64,000 nt of DNA, taken from positions 2,170,001-2,234,000 of the forward strand of contig NZ_AZUP01000001.1 in NCBI RefSeq assembly GCF_000527135.1, in the 5' to 3' direction. Below the pieces are notes generated by a model. It was not told where the DNA came from. It made no database searches and saw only the letters and a list, made by a program, of their open reading frames with translations. Of the stretch, positions 1-9,154 are shown piece by piece. Position 1 is the first letter of the stretch. Each line of letters starts with the position of its first letter. Position numbers and translations under genes: made by a program. Source of the DNA: Methyloversatilis discipulorum. Lineage in GTDB: Bacteria; Pseudomonadota; Gammaproteobacteria; Burkholderiales; Rhodocyclaceae.

Positions 1-1
1 C

Positions 2-799
2 TGGACCGCCTTCGCCGGCGGCGGCAAGCGCGGTGGCGCGACGCTGTCGCTGAACACCACCTCGACCGACTTCACCACCAATCAGCCCTTCGCCATCGGG
101 CTCGGACGCAACCGCGAACTGTCGGACAGCATCAAGCTGCTCGAAACCTATGGCGACGTGAAAGTGCTGTCCAGCCCGAAACTGTCGGTGCTGAACAACC
201 AGACTGCGCTGCTCAAGGTGGTCAACAACATCGTCTACTTCGAAATCAAGTCAGACGTCGTCGCCAACACCAATACGCAGGCGGTGCGCAGCTTCACCGC
301 GACGCCGCGCTCGGTATCGGTCGGCCTGGTGATGGCGGTGACGCCGCAGATCAGCGCCGACGGCTTCGTGCTGCTCAACGTACGGCCGACGATCTCGCGC
401 AAGGTGGGCGACGCGCAGGATCCGACGCCCGACCTCAGCGCACCCAATCTGGTGCCAGTCATCCAGACGCGCGAACTCGAGTCGGTGATGCGCGTGGCCA
501 GCGGCGAAACCGCCGTGCTCGGCGGGCTGATGCAGGACGAGATCAATTTCCGTCGCGACAGCATTCCGGGCGTGTCGGTGCTGCCGATACTCGGCCCGCT
601 GCTGTCGGCGCGCAACGAAACCTCGCGCAAGACCGAACTGGTGGTGCTGATCCGCCCGGTGGTCATCGCCGACGCCAGCCTGGACGGCGACTACGCGCCG
701 CTGAGCAGCGCGCTGCCGGGTCGCGATTTCCTGACGCCGACCTTTCCGCCACCGACGCTGCAGCCGCCGAAAGCGCCGATCGTGGAGCCGGCGCCGTGA
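2..799 (+). CDS. mshL: MSHA-type pilus secretin, C-terminal part (partial)
   Basis: The reading frame is open from base 2, so the gene starts upstream of the window; 265 residues are visible. The segment has the secretin-domain pattern: a VLSSPKLSVLNNQ stretch, the GLVMAVTPQISADGFV strand pair, the GETAVLGGLMQDE loop and a closing LVVLIRPVVI strand. Secretins form the outer-membrane ring through which the pilus leaves the cell. It ends in a Pro-rich tail. The stop codon overlaps the GTG start of the next gene (GTGA). The MshL assignment, rather than PilQ or GspD, rests on the MshN/MshE/MshG genes that follow. Confidence 0.88.
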   Translation, partial: WTAFAGGGKRGGATLSLNTTSTDFTTNQPFAIGLGRNRELSDSIKLLETYGDVKVLSSPKLSVLNNQTALLKVVNNIVYFEIKSDVVANTNTQAVRSFTATPRSVSVGLVMAVTPQISADGFVLLNVRPTISRKVGDAQDPTPDLSAPNLVPVIQTRELESVMRVASGETAVLGGLMQDEINFRRDSIPGVSVLPILGPLLSARNETSRKTELVVLIRPVVIADASLDGDYAPLSSALPGRDFLTPTFPPPTLQPPKAPIVEPAP

Positions 800-2037
800 G
801 CCTACTGCTGGAGGCGCTGAAGAAGGCCGAGGCGGCCAAGCGTCGCGACGATGAAGGTGGCGGCGAAACGTCCCCGGCCGAGCCGCCACCGGCGCCCGCC
901 ACCCCGCGCATCACGCCGGCACACGAGCTCGAACTGATCGACGACGAAATCGCTCAAGCCGCCCGCTTCGCCGGGCTCGACGTGCCGGAACCCACGCCGT
1001 TCGTTGCGCCGCCCGCCAGTCCGGGCAGCGAGGCCGCGCGTCTGCTGTTCGATGCGAAGAAGCCGGCCGCTCGCCCGTCCTCCCTGACCTGGCTGCTCGG
1101 CAGCGGCGCGCTGCTGTTGCTGTGCGTCGGCGGCTGGGTCGCCTGGCAGCTGTCGTCGCTGGACAGCGGCCGGTCCGCGCCTTCGATACCCGCAGCGGCC
1201 TCCGTCGCGGCCCCGATGAACACGCCCACGGCCGAACCGGTACAGCCTCCGGTCGAACAATCTCCGGTGGCCGTCGCCACCCCGGCCGCTACCGCACCTG
1301 CTGCCGAGCCGGCCGCCCCGAGCCGGCCCGCGCTTCCCGTAGCCGCGCTCACCGCGCCGGCGGTGCCGGATTCGTCCCGTTTCCTGTCCGGTCAGCTGAC
1401 GGCAAACCCGCCGGCGGTCGAGGCGCCGGCGCCGGCACCCGCCGCCGCGCCGATCCGCATCACCCGCAATGCACCCGCCGTGCCGCAGGACGTGGCCGAT
1501 GGCTATGCCGCCTTCCAGGCTGGCGAGTTCGACCGCGCCCGCGTCGCCTACGAACGCGCGCTGCGCGCCGATCCGCGCAACCCCGACGCGCTGCACGGCC
1601 TCGCCGCGTTGGCCCAACACCGGCGCGACGAAGCCGGCGTTCGCCAGCTGATGCGGCGCATCGCCGAAGTAGATCCGTCGGACACGGCCGCCCGCGTCGC
1701 ACTCAGCGACAACGTCGACCCGGCGGTCCAGGAAGCACGCCTGCTCGACATTGCGGCCGCGCAGCCGAAATCGGCCGCCGCGGCCTTTGCGCTCGGTTCG
1801 CTGTACGCATCGCAGGCGCGCTGGCGCGAGGCACAGCAAGCCTATTTCAACGCCTACACGCTGGCGCCCGAGCAGCCCGACCACGCCTACAACCTCGCCG
1901 TCAGCCTGGACCAGCTGCGCCAGCCCAGACTCGCTCTGCAGTACTACCGCGAGGCGATGTCGCTGCGCGCGCAGCAGGCGGCAGCCTTCGACGCCGACGC
2001 GGTCGCCACCCGCATCCAGTCGCTGGAGGCGCGCTGA
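796..2037 (+). CDS. MshN-like TPR protein of MSHA pilus biogenesis
   Basis: A 413-residue protein starting at a GTG that overlaps the secretin stop. The N-terminus (MSLLLEALKKAEAAKRR) is the short charged helix common at the start of MshN/GspB-like proteins. One membrane segment lies near residues 98-117, followed by a long Ala/Pro-rich periplasmic linker. The last 180 residues hold TPR-type helical repeats (for example GYAAFQAGEFDRARVAYERA and a later LGSLYASQARWREAQQAY). It probably links the inner-membrane assembly platform to the secretin. In Vibrio an AAA ATPase, MshM, lies between mshL and mshN; it is absent here. Confidence 0.75.
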   Translation: MSLLLEALKKAEAAKRRDDEGGGETSPAEPPPAPATPRITPAHELELIDDEIAQAARFAGLDVPEPTPFVAPPASPGSEAARLLFDAKKPAARPSSLTWLLGSGALLLLCVGGWVAWQLSSLDSGRSAPSIPAAASVAAPMNTPTAEPVQPPVEQSPVAVATPAATAPAAEPAAPSRPALPVAALTAPAVPDSSRFLSGQLTANPPAVEAPAPAPAAAPIRITRNAPAVPQDVADGYAAFQAGEFDRARVAYERALRADPRNPDALHGLAALAQHRRDEAGVRQLMRRIAEVDPSDTAARVALSDNVDPAVQEARLLDIAAAQPKSAAAAFALGSLYASQARWREAQQAYFNAYTLAPEQPDHAYNLAVSLDQLRQPRLALQYYREAMSLRAQQAAAFDADAVATRIQSLEAR

Positions 2038-2041
2038 CGCG

Positions 2042-3778
2042 ATGAATGCACCGGTCAAACCGCAACGCCAGCCGCTTGGCCAAATGCTGCTGGCCCAGGG
2101 ACTGGTGTCAGAGGACCAGCTGCGTATTGCGCTGCAGGAGCAGCAGCGGCAGAACATTCCGATGGGCCGGCTGCTGGTGCAGCTCGGTTTCGTCAGCGAA
2201 GCGACGCTGCGCGACGCGCTCGGCGTCACGCTGGGCAAGCGCACGGTCGACCTGACGCACGCGCTGGTCGATGCCGACGCGCTGCGCCTGGTACCGCAGG
2301 CGCTGGCCAAGCGCCACCTGCTGCTGCCGCTGAATTACGCGCCAACCGCGCGCCGGCTGACGGTCGCAGTGTCCGACGTGAACGACATCGTCGCCCTCGA
2401 CCAGCTGCGCGCGCTGCTGCCCGAAGGCATGGACCTCGATACCGTGCTGGCCGGCGAAACCGAGCTGGCGCACGCGATCGACCAGGCCTACGGCCACGAA
2501 CTGTCGATCGAAGGCATCCTGACCGAGCTGGAAACCGGCGAGGTCGACTACCGCGCGCTGGCCGCCTCGGCCGACGAATACAGCCAGCCGGTGGTGCGCC
2601 TGATCGACGCGCTGCTGACCGATGCCGTCAAGCGCGAGGCGTCCGACATCCACTTCGAACCGGAAGCCGGCTTCCTGCGCATCCGCTACCGCATCGACGG
2701 CCTGCTGCGGCAGATCCGCGCGCTGCACCGCTCCTACTGGCCGGCGATGGCGGTGCGCATCAAGGTGATGGCCGGCATGAATATCGCCGAAATGCGCGCA
2801 CCGCAGGACGGCCGCATTTCGCTCACGGTCAGTGGCCGCGCCGTCGATTTCCGCGTGTCTTCGCAGCCGACGCTGCATGGCGAGAACATCGTGCTGCGCA
2901 TTCTCGACCGCGCGCGCGGCATCGTGCCGCTCGACGGCCTCGGTCTGGCCGAGTCGCAGCTCGACCAGCTGAAACTGATGATCGCGCGGCCGGAAGGCAT
3001 CATCCTCGCCACCGGCCCGACCGGCAGCGGCAAGACCACCACGCTCTACTCGGTGCTGAACCACATCAATTCCGAAGGCGTGAACATCATGACGCTGGAG
3101 GATCCGGTCGAGTACCCGATGGCGCTGATCCGCCAGACCTCGGTCGCCGAATCGGTCAAGCTCGACTTCGCCAACGGCGTGCGCTCGATGATGCGGCAGG
3201 ACCCGGACATCATCCTGGTCGGCGAGATCCGCGACGCCGAAACCGCCGACATGGCCTTCCGCGCCGCGATGACCGGCCACCAGGTGTATTCGACGCTGCA
3301 CACCAATTCGGCGCTGGGCGCCATTCCGCGCCTGCTCGACATCGGCATCCTGCCGGACATCATGGCCGGCAACATCATCGGCGTGATCGCGCAACGCCTG
3401 CTGCGTCGGCTGTGCATCTATTGCCGCCGTGCGCGCGCGGCCGAACCGCACGAAGTGCATCTGCTCGGTGTGCGCGACGGCAATCCGCCGGACATCCACG
3501 ATGCGGTCGGCTGCCCGGCCTGTGAATTCACCGGCTACCGTGGCCGGCTGGCGGTGATGGAACTGCTGCGCATGGATTCGGACCTCGACGAGCTGGTCGC
3601 CCGCCGCGCCACCGCGCGCGAACTGCGCAACGCGGCACGCGCCAAGGGCTTCCGCACGCTGGCCGAGGACGGTCTGCGACGCGTGCTCGACGGTTCGACC
3701 TCGCTGGAGGAACTGGCACGCGTGGTCGATCTGACCGAGCGCATGAGCCAGGGCGGCCCCGACTGGTACGCGAGATAG
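2042..3778 (+). CDS. mshE: MSHA pilus assembly ATPase MshE (GspE/PilB family)
   Basis: A 578-residue secretion ATPase that powers pilus extension. The start is the ATG 4 bases after the MshN-like stop; longer in-frame starts lie inside that gene. An N-terminal MshEN/GspE-N domain (LGQMLLAQGLVSEDQL, then MGRLLVQLGFVSEATL) is of the type that binds c-di-GMP in MshE relatives. The catalytic domain carries Walker A GPTGSGKTT (residues 325-333), an Asp box (LEDPVEYP), a Walker B (DIILVGEIRD) and a His box (STLHTNSA). A CIYC / CPAC cysteine pair near the C-terminus is the usual zinc site. It is followed after 4 bases by mshG. Confidence 0.92.
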   Translation: MNAPVKPQRQPLGQMLLAQGLVSEDQLRIALQEQQRQNIPMGRLLVQLGFVSEATLRDALGVTLGKRTVDLTHALVDADALRLVPQALAKRHLLLPLNYAPTARRLTVAVSDVNDIVALDQLRALLPEGMDLDTVLAGETELAHAIDQAYGHELSIEGILTELETGEVDYRALAASADEYSQPVVRLIDALLTDAVKREASDIHFEPEAGFLRIRYRIDGLLRQIRALHRSYWPAMAVRIKVMAGMNIAEMRAPQDGRISLTVSGRAVDFRVSSQPTLHGENIVLRILDRARGIVPLDGLGLAESQLDQLKLMIARPEGIILATGPTGSGKTTTLYSVLNHINSEGVNIMTLEDPVEYPMALIRQTSVAESVKLDFANGVRSMMRQDPDIILVGEIRDAETADMAFRAAMTGHQVYSTLHTNSALGAIPRLLDIGILPDIMAGNIIGVIAQRLLRRLCIYCRRARAAEPHEVHLLGVRDGNPPDIHDAVGCPACEFTGYRGRLAVMELLRMDSDLDELVARRATARELRNAARAKGFRTLAEDGLRRVLDGSTSLEELARVVDLTERMSQGGPDWYAR

Positions 3779-3782
3779 CACG

Positions 3783-4985
3783 GTGGCCATCTTCTCGTAC
3801 AAGGCGATGAACGCGCAGGGCCGCATGGTGTTCGGCCGCATGGACGCCGCCAATCTGGTCGATCTGGAAATGCGCCTGAAGCGCATGCAGCTCGACTTCG
3901 TGAACGGCCAGCCGATGAAGCACGCGCAACCGCTGTTCGGCCACAGCCTGCCGCGCATCGAACTGATCAATTTCAGCTTCCATCTGGAACAGCTGGTGCG
4001 CTCCGGCGTACCGCTGATCGAAGCGCTGACCGACCTGCGCGACTCGACCGACCACCCGCGCATGCGCGAGATCGTCGCCTCGCTGGTCGAAAGCATCGAG
4101 GGCGGACGCTCGCTGTCGCAGGCCATGGCGGAGCATCCGTCGGCGTTCAGCAAGGTGTTCTGCGCGCTGGTGCGCGCCGGCGAACTGACCGGCAACCTGC
4201 CGGAAGTGCTGCGCGAGCAGGTCGAGGCTTTCAAGTGGGAGGACGAACTGGTGTCGCAGACCCGCCGCCTGCTCACCTATCCGGCCATCGTCGGCACCTT
4301 CCTGCTGCTCGTGATCGGCGTGCTGATGCTGGTGGTGGTGCCCGATCTGGCGCGCTTCTTCCGCAACACCGGGCTCGAACTGCCGCTGCAGACGCGCATC
4401 CTGATGGCTACGTCGGAATTCCTGCAGGTCTGGTGGCCGGCGCTCATCCTGCTCGTCGTGCTGGCAGTGATCGGCGGCGCGTCACTGCTGCGCTTCAACC
4501 CGGCGCTGCGCCAGCGGGTGGACTGGATCAAGCTCAATCTGCCGGTGGTCGGTCCCATCCTGCACAAGGTGGTGCTGTCGCGCTTCGCCAGCATGTTCGC
4601 GATGATGTACGGCGCCGGCATCCCCATCATCGACGCCGTGCGTACGTCGGAGGACGTGGTCGGCAACGAGGCGGTGCGCGACTCGCTGCGGCGTGCCGGC
4701 ATGCTGATCGGCCAGGGCCAGAACGTGACCGCCGCCTTCCAGAGCGTGGGCCTGTTCCCGCCGCTGGTGGTGCGCATGCTGCGCGTCGGCGAAAGCACCG
4801 GCGCACTCGACCGCGCGCTGCGCGAGGTGTCCTACTTCTACACGCGCGATGTGCGCGAATCGATCGCCCGCGCGCAGGCGGCGATGGAACCGACGCTGAC
4901 GCTGGTGCTCGGCCTGCTGCTGATGGGCGTCGCCTTCTCGGTGCTGGGGCCGGTCTACGACATGCTGACCCGGCTGAAGATCTGA
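3783..4985 (+). CDS. mshG: MSHA pilus inner-membrane platform protein MshG (GspF/PilC family)
   Basis: A 400-residue type II/IV assembly platform protein starting at GTG. Two GspF repeats are visible, each opening with a FSFHLEQLVRSGVPL / LSRFASMFAMMYGAGIPI type segment. Hydrophobic membrane segments lie around YPAIVGTFLLLVIGVLMLVVV, WWPALILLVVLAVIGG and the C-terminal LTLVLGLLLMGVAFSVL. It is expected to be turned by MshE to insert pilin subunits. The stop overlaps the ATG of the next gene by one base. Confidence 0.92.
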   Translation: MAIFSYKAMNAQGRMVFGRMDAANLVDLEMRLKRMQLDFVNGQPMKHAQPLFGHSLPRIELINFSFHLEQLVRSGVPLIEALTDLRDSTDHPRMREIVASLVESIEGGRSLSQAMAEHPSAFSKVFCALVRAGELTGNLPEVLREQVEAFKWEDELVSQTRRLLTYPAIVGTFLLLVIGVLMLVVVPDLARFFRNTGLELPLQTRILMATSEFLQVWWPALILLVVLAVIGGASLLRFNPALRQRVDWIKLNLPVVGPILHKVVLSRFASMFAMMYGAGIPIIDAVRTSEDVVGNEAVRDSLRRAGMLIGQGQNVTAAFQSVGLFPPLVVRMLRVGESTGALDRALREVSYFYTRDVRESIARAQAAMEPTLTLVLGLLLMGVAFSVLGPVYDMLTRLKI

Positions 4986-6508
4986 TGCCGCGCCGCCACG
5001 TGCTCTATCTCGACGCCACGCAACTGGTCGCCTGGGGATGGCGGTCCGGCGAGGTGACACTGCGCGGGCGTTTCGCCAACGACGCCGAGGGCCATGCGCA
5101 GTTCGCCGAGTTCCTGCGCCAGCGCCGCGACAGCCTCTTCCTGCTGCTGTGCGATCTGGTGGACGAAGCCTTCGTCGCCGAAAACGTGCCCTTCGTCCGC
5201 GGCGGCGACCGCGTGTCGCTGCTGCGGCGCAAGCTGGCGCAGCATTTCTTCGGCACCCCTTTCACCTGCGCGCATTCTCTCGGCCGGCTGCGCAGCGGTC
5301 GCCGCGACGAGCAGGTGCTGTTCTGCGCGCTCACCCGCCCCGCTCATCTGGAGCCCTGGCTGGCGGCGCTGCGCGGTGCGGAAGCGGCCCTGAGCGGCAT
5401 CCACAGCGTGCCGCTGGTCAGCGAGCCTATCCTCGACCGGCTGCGCCTGACCGAAGGCCAGACCTTGCTTCTGGGCATCAGCCCGGCCGGCGTGCGACAG
5501 AGCTTCTTCGAGGGCGGCCGGCTGCGCTTCTCGCGCCTCACGCCGCTGAGCGCGCTGTCCAGCAACGACCTGCCGCGGGCCTGCGCCGAAGAGGCGCGGC
5601 GGCTGCATCCCTATCTGCTCGGCCAGCGCCTGATCGCCCGCAACACGCCGCTGACCGTGCGCGTGCTGGTACCGCCGGCAAACATGGACGACTTCGCGCT
5701 CGCCTGCCGGTCGAATGACACGCTGCAGTTCGAACTGATAGACAGCGCACAGGCGGCTGCCCGCCTCGGCCTGCGCCCGCCGCCGCAGGACATGAACAGC
5801 GAAACACTGTTCGTGCAGGCGCTGATGCGCAGCACGCCGGCGGAACAGTTCGCGCCGTCGGCCGAACGACGCTTTCACCGCCTCTGGCTCACCCGCTTCG
5901 CGCTGCGCGCCGCCGGCAGCGTCGCGCTGGCGGCCTGTCTGCTGTTCTCGGCGCACAGCGCACTCGACAGCTTCGAAATGCGACAGGACACGCTGCGCCT
6001 GAACGACGACGCGCAGCGCGCGCAGCGTGCGCGCGCCGACATCATCCGCCGGCTGCCGCCGACGCCGGTACCGCTGGACACGCTGCGCGTCGTGCATGAG
6101 CGCAGCCTGCAGATCGAACAGCGCAGCGCGATGCCTGACAGCCTGATGCGCGAGCTGGGGACGGTACTCGAACAGCTGCCGCAGGTGACGCTGGACAAGC
6201 TCGAGTGGCGACTCGCCACCGACCCAGCAAACGCGAACAGCGGTGTCCTACCGCCGATGCGCGCCGAGCTGATCGTGCACGCCCACCTGCCGGAGGAATT
6301 CGGCGTGCAGCAACGACGTGCGCTGGAGGTGGTCGACGCGCTGGCCGGCCAGTTGCGCGCACGCCCGGGATTGGAGGTTCAGGTGCTGCGCCAGCCCTTC
6401 GATCTCGAATCAGGCCAGGTATTGCGCGGCGGCACGCGCACCGAGCAGACCGACGCCGGAAATGCGCCGCCCTTCTCGCTGCGCATCAGCCGGATGCTGA
6501 CGCCATGA
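4985..6508 (+). CDS. mshI: MshI-like pilus protein (PilM/PilN-type fusion)
   Basis: A 507-residue protein. The first 300 residues are a soluble domain with the pattern of PilM/MshI actin-like proteins (YLDATQLVAWGW at the start, VPLVSEPILDRL and TLLLGISPAGVRQ later). One membrane segment follows near residues 304-325, then a periplasmic PilN-like coiled segment and a ferredoxin-like end. In other pilus systems PilM and PilN are separate; MshI commonly joins the two roles. The ATG overlaps the mshG stop, and its own stop overlaps the next start (ATGA). The assignment is by domain plan and position; overall conservation of MshI proteins is low. Confidence 0.75.
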   Translation: MPRRHVLYLDATQLVAWGWRSGEVTLRGRFANDAEGHAQFAEFLRQRRDSLFLLLCDLVDEAFVAENVPFVRGGDRVSLLRRKLAQHFFGTPFTCAHSLGRLRSGRRDEQVLFCALTRPAHLEPWLAALRGAEAALSGIHSVPLVSEPILDRLRLTEGQTLLLGISPAGVRQSFFEGGRLRFSRLTPLSALSSNDLPRACAEEARRLHPYLLGQRLIARNTPLTVRVLVPPANMDDFALACRSNDTLQFELIDSAQAAARLGLRPPPQDMNSETLFVQALMRSTPAEQFAPSAERRFHRLWLTRFALRAAGSVALAACLLFSAHSALDSFEMRQDTLRLNDDAQRAQRARADIIRRLPPTPVPLDTLRVVHERSLQIEQRSAMPDSLMRELGTVLEQLPQVTLDKLEWRLATDPANANSGVLPPMRAELIVHAHLPEEFGVQQRRALEVVDALAGQLRARPGLEVQVLRQPFDLESGQVLRGGTRTEQTDAGNAPPFSLRISRMLTP

Positions 6509-7107
6509 TCAGGCTGGAAGATCTGCGCAAGGCGGGCGGCAGCGCCCTGCTGGCCCTCGCGATGGCACTGGCCGGCGCCGCAGCGGTCTGGGCCAGCACG
6601 CGCCTCGCCGGTGACGTGCGGCAGGCGCACGAGCGCGCCTTGGTCGCCCGCACCGAGGCGCAGCGCGCACTCGCCGGCGCACGTGCCGAAGAAGCGGAGA
6701 TCGCCGCCAAGATCGACCGCTTCCGCCATCTGGTCGAGCGTGGCGCGGTCGGCACCGAACAGCGACTGGCCTGGGTGGAACTGATCCGCGACGCGCGCGC
6801 GCGCCACCAGCTTGGCGCCGTCGATTACGAGTTCTCGCCGCAGCGCCCGCTCGACCCGCTGATCGCACCGCCGGATGCCGATCAGCTCGAAGCCGCCGGC
6901 AGCACGCTGCGCATCCGCATGCCGCTGCTGCACGAGGGGCAGCTGATCGCGCTGCTCGACGACCTCGCATTCAACGCGTCAGCGGTCGTTCGCGTGCGCG
7001 AATGCAGCGTCACGCGCGCCGCCGTCGCCGGTGACGCCGAACAGCTGGTGGCCGACTGCCTGCTCGACTGGATCACCTTCCGGCCACGCCAGGGAGCGGG
7101 CTCGTGA
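6505..7107 (+). CDS. mshJ: MshJ-like (PilO-type) pilus alignment protein
   Basis: A 200-residue bitopic membrane protein with one hydrophobic segment near residues 12-30 (GSALLALAMALAGAAAVWAS), a predicted coiled coil rich in Ala/Glu/Arg, and a small periplasmic domain. This is the plan of PilO/GspM proteins, which dimerise with PilN/GspL. The start ATG overlaps the mshI stop and its stop overlaps the following GTG. No residue-level signature is available, so the call depends on position between the mshI-like and mshK-like genes. Confidence 0.65.
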   Translation: MIRLEDLRKAGGSALLALAMALAGAAAVWASTRLAGDVRQAHERALVARTEAQRALAGARAEEAEIAAKIDRFRHLVERGAVGTEQRLAWVELIRDARARHQLGAVDYEFSPQRPLDPLIAPPDADQLEAAGSTLRIRMPLLHEGQLIALLDDLAFNASAVVRVRECSVTRAAVAGDAEQLVADCLLDWITFRPRQGAGS

Positions 7108-7508
7108 CGCGGCACGCGCTCGCTCTGCTGCTCGTCGTGCTCTGCGGCGCCGCTGCGGCGCAGCCGCTGGGCAGACTGTTCTACAGCGACGAGGAACGGG
7201 CCCGGCTGGACGCCCGTCGCGGTCAGCCGGTCGACAACACGGCGCCGCGTCAGGTCGGCACAGTGCGCCACGACGGCGTCGTCACCCGTTCGTCCGGCCC
7301 GCCGACCTGGTTCGTCAATGGCGCGCCGGCCGATGGCGAAACGCTGTCGGCGCTGCCGGCCCGTACCGTCGGCGCCACCCTGCAACTGAAGGGTGCCGAC
7401 GGCCGCCCGCTGCGTCTGCGTCCGGGCGAGCAGGCGACGGTGGACGAAGCCGGCGCAGCCGCACCCTCCGGAGCCGCCATCGACATCCGCCCGGGCCACA
7501 CGCGATGA
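7104..7508 (+). CDS. mshK: MshK-like small secreted pilus protein
   Basis: A 134-residue protein with a clear signal peptide (MTRHALALLLVVLCGAAAAQP) and a small soluble domain containing WFVNGAPADGETL and RLRPGEQATVDE. This is the general form of MshK/PilP-like periplasmic proteins, which carry a short segment resembling the GspC homology region. GTG start; both ends overlap neighbours by 4 bases. The family is poorly conserved and the name is given from operon order. Confidence 0.6.
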   Translation: MTRHALALLLVVLCGAAAAQPLGRLFYSDEERARLDARRGQPVDNTAPRQVGTVRHDGVVTRSSGPPTWFVNGAPADGETLSALPARTVGATLQLKGADGRPLRLRPGEQATVDEAGAAAPSGAAIDIRPGHTR

Positions 7509-8404
7509 AACGTCGTCAGCGCGGCAGCGCATTGCTGATCGCAGTCGGTCTGCTCGGCCTGCTGGCGATGGCCACGCTGGCGCGCGCACTATCGGCGCCG
7601 CCTGGCGCCGAAGCGGCGCTGGCCACCGAGCGCGCGCTGGCGCGGGCGCGCGAGGCGCTGATCGCCTACGGCGCGCTCGGCAATGCAGCCGGCAGCCACG
7701 ACAATTCGCCAGGCGCCCTGCCCTGCCCCGACCTCGACAATGACGGCGTATCGGACCTCAACTGCAGCGCGCACATCGGCCGCCTGCCCTGGCGCACGCT
7801 GGGCCTGGGCCCGCTGCTCGACGGCGCTGGAGAGTGTCTGTGGTACGCCCGCAGTCCGCGCTACGGCAACAACATCCAGACCAGCGAGCGCGGCACGTCG
7901 GCCAACAAACCGGCACTGAATCCGGCCACACCGGGCGAGATCATCGAAGTGAACGCAGAAGGCACCACCGGTCGCCAGTTGGCGGCGGTCATCTTTGCGC
8001 CTGGACTGCCGCTGCCTGGCCAGCAGCGCGGCGCGGTCAGCGGTCTGTCCGGCTGCCGCAGCGGCGAGCTCCCGCAGTTCCTGGAGGATGTCGAGGTCGG
8101 CGGCACGCCTCGCCCGCACAGCAGCGGGCTGAATGCGGTGACGCTGCTCGCTGGCGACGGCTTCAACGACAGCGTGCTCGGCATGGACACACCGCGCCTG
8201 TTCGCGACCGCTGGCGCGCGCGTGCTCGGCGACATCCAGCTTGCGGGCGGCACGCCTCCCCATGCCTGGTGGACGCAGAATCTTTGGTGTACCCAGGTGT
8301 GCGTCACCGCAAGCAGCGGTCGCGTCACGCTGGCTGACGGTACCTTCATCGTGCGCGCGCTCGGCGTCTTCCCGGCGTGCGCCAGCCCATGCAGTGGAAC
8401 ATGA
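7505..8404 (+). CDS. Pseudopilin-like MSHA operon protein with LPCP module
   Basis: A 299-residue protein. Its N-terminus (MKRRQRGSALLIAVGLLGLL) is a short charged leader followed by a long hydrophobic helix, as in MshP/PilX-type minor pilins that lack the Phe-Thr-Leu-Ile-Glu hallmark. The exported part has several Cys residues and the segments GALPCPD, LPWRTLGLGPLLDG and ECLWYA. The next gene carries a related module. It may be a minor pilin or a tip-associated protein. The coordinates rest on ATGA overlaps at both ends. No specific family name is certain. Confidence 0.65.
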   Translation: MKRRQRGSALLIAVGLLGLLAMATLARALSAPPGAEAALATERALARAREALIAYGALGNAAGSHDNSPGALPCPDLDNDGVSDLNCSAHIGRLPWRTLGLGPLLDGAGECLWYARSPRYGNNIQTSERGTSANKPALNPATPGEIIEVNAEGTTGRQLAAVIFAPGLPLPGQQRGAVSGLSGCRSGELPQFLEDVEVGGTPRPHSSGLNAVTLLAGDGFNDSVLGMDTPRLFATAGARVLGDIQLAGGTPPHAWWTQNLWCTQVCVTASSGRVTLADGTFIVRALGVFPACASPCSGT

Positions 8405-9114
8405 AAACAGAACGCGGATTCACGCTGGTCGAGATCGCGGTGGCGCTGACCATCATCGCGCTGCTCAGCGTCGGCGCGATCGGTACGCTGCAGATGGCCA
8501 TGCTGCGCGCGCGCATCGCCGAAACGCAGGACGCACTGCGCGAGGCACGCGAGGCGGTCACCGCCTACGCGGTCGCCAACCGCTCGCTGCCCTGCCCCGC
8601 CGTATCGGCCACCGACGGCACCGAACAGAGCCGCGCCGGCGGCAGTTGCGCCAGCCGGCGCGGCCTGTTGCCGTGGACGACGCTGGGCGTACGCGGACTC
8701 GACGGCTGGGGCAACAGGCTTGGCTACGTCGTATCGTCCGGAATGGTGAAGAGCCCGGCCGGGCGCATCGCGCTCAGTGACATCGGCAGCATAAAGATCA
8801 TCGCGCGCGACGCGGCCGGAACACCTTCCGAAATCGTCACCCAGACGGCGGTCGCCTACGCGCTGTGGTCGCATGGCGAGAACGGCCGCGGCGCGACGAC
8901 TGCGGTCGGCACACTGATCGCCGACGATTCGACGAGCAACATTGACGAAGACGCGAACAGCTCCCAACCCGCAAATGATGCCGACCAGACGCTGTATGCG
9001 CGGGAGGGCAGCAGCAGCGCGGACGCGGTCGGCGGCGAATTCGACGACCTGGTGCTGTGGGAATCGCGCTACGTGCTGTTCGGCCGCATGATCGCTTCGG
9101 GGCAGTTGCCATGA
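8401..9114 (+). CDS. Type IV prepilin-like minor pilin
   Basis: A 237-residue protein with a textbook prepilin leader: MKTERG followed by FTLVEIAVALTIIALL, cut after Gly6 by prepilin peptidase with Glu5 of the mature chain conserved. The exported domain contains RSLPCPAVSATDG, RRGLLPWTTLGVRGLDGWG and LGYVV, matching the module in the preceding protein. Start ATG at 8401 overlaps the upstream stop (ATGA); an in-frame ATG 24 bases upstream would add residues before the leader and is less likely. A 40-base gap follows before the cyclase gene. Confidence 0.8.
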   Translation: MKTERGFTLVEIAVALTIIALLSVGAIGTLQMAMLRARIAETQDALREAREAVTAYAVANRSLPCPAVSATDGTEQSRAGGSCASRRGLLPWTTLGVRGLDGWGNRLGYVVSSGMVKSPAGRIALSDIGSIKIIARDAAGTPSEIVTQTAVAYALWSHGENGRGATTAVGTLIADDSTSNIDEDANSSQPANDADQTLYAREGSSSADAVGGEFDDLVLWESRYVLFGRMIASGQLP

Positions 9115-9154
9115 TCCGGGGCGTGACACTGATCGACCGTCCAGAACGCCCGCG

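Noticed and set aside
1751..2041. A 97-codon N-terminal extension of the MshE ATPase.
   Set aside because: It lies wholly within the upstream TPR gene; the ATG at 2042 gives the normal MshE N-terminus.
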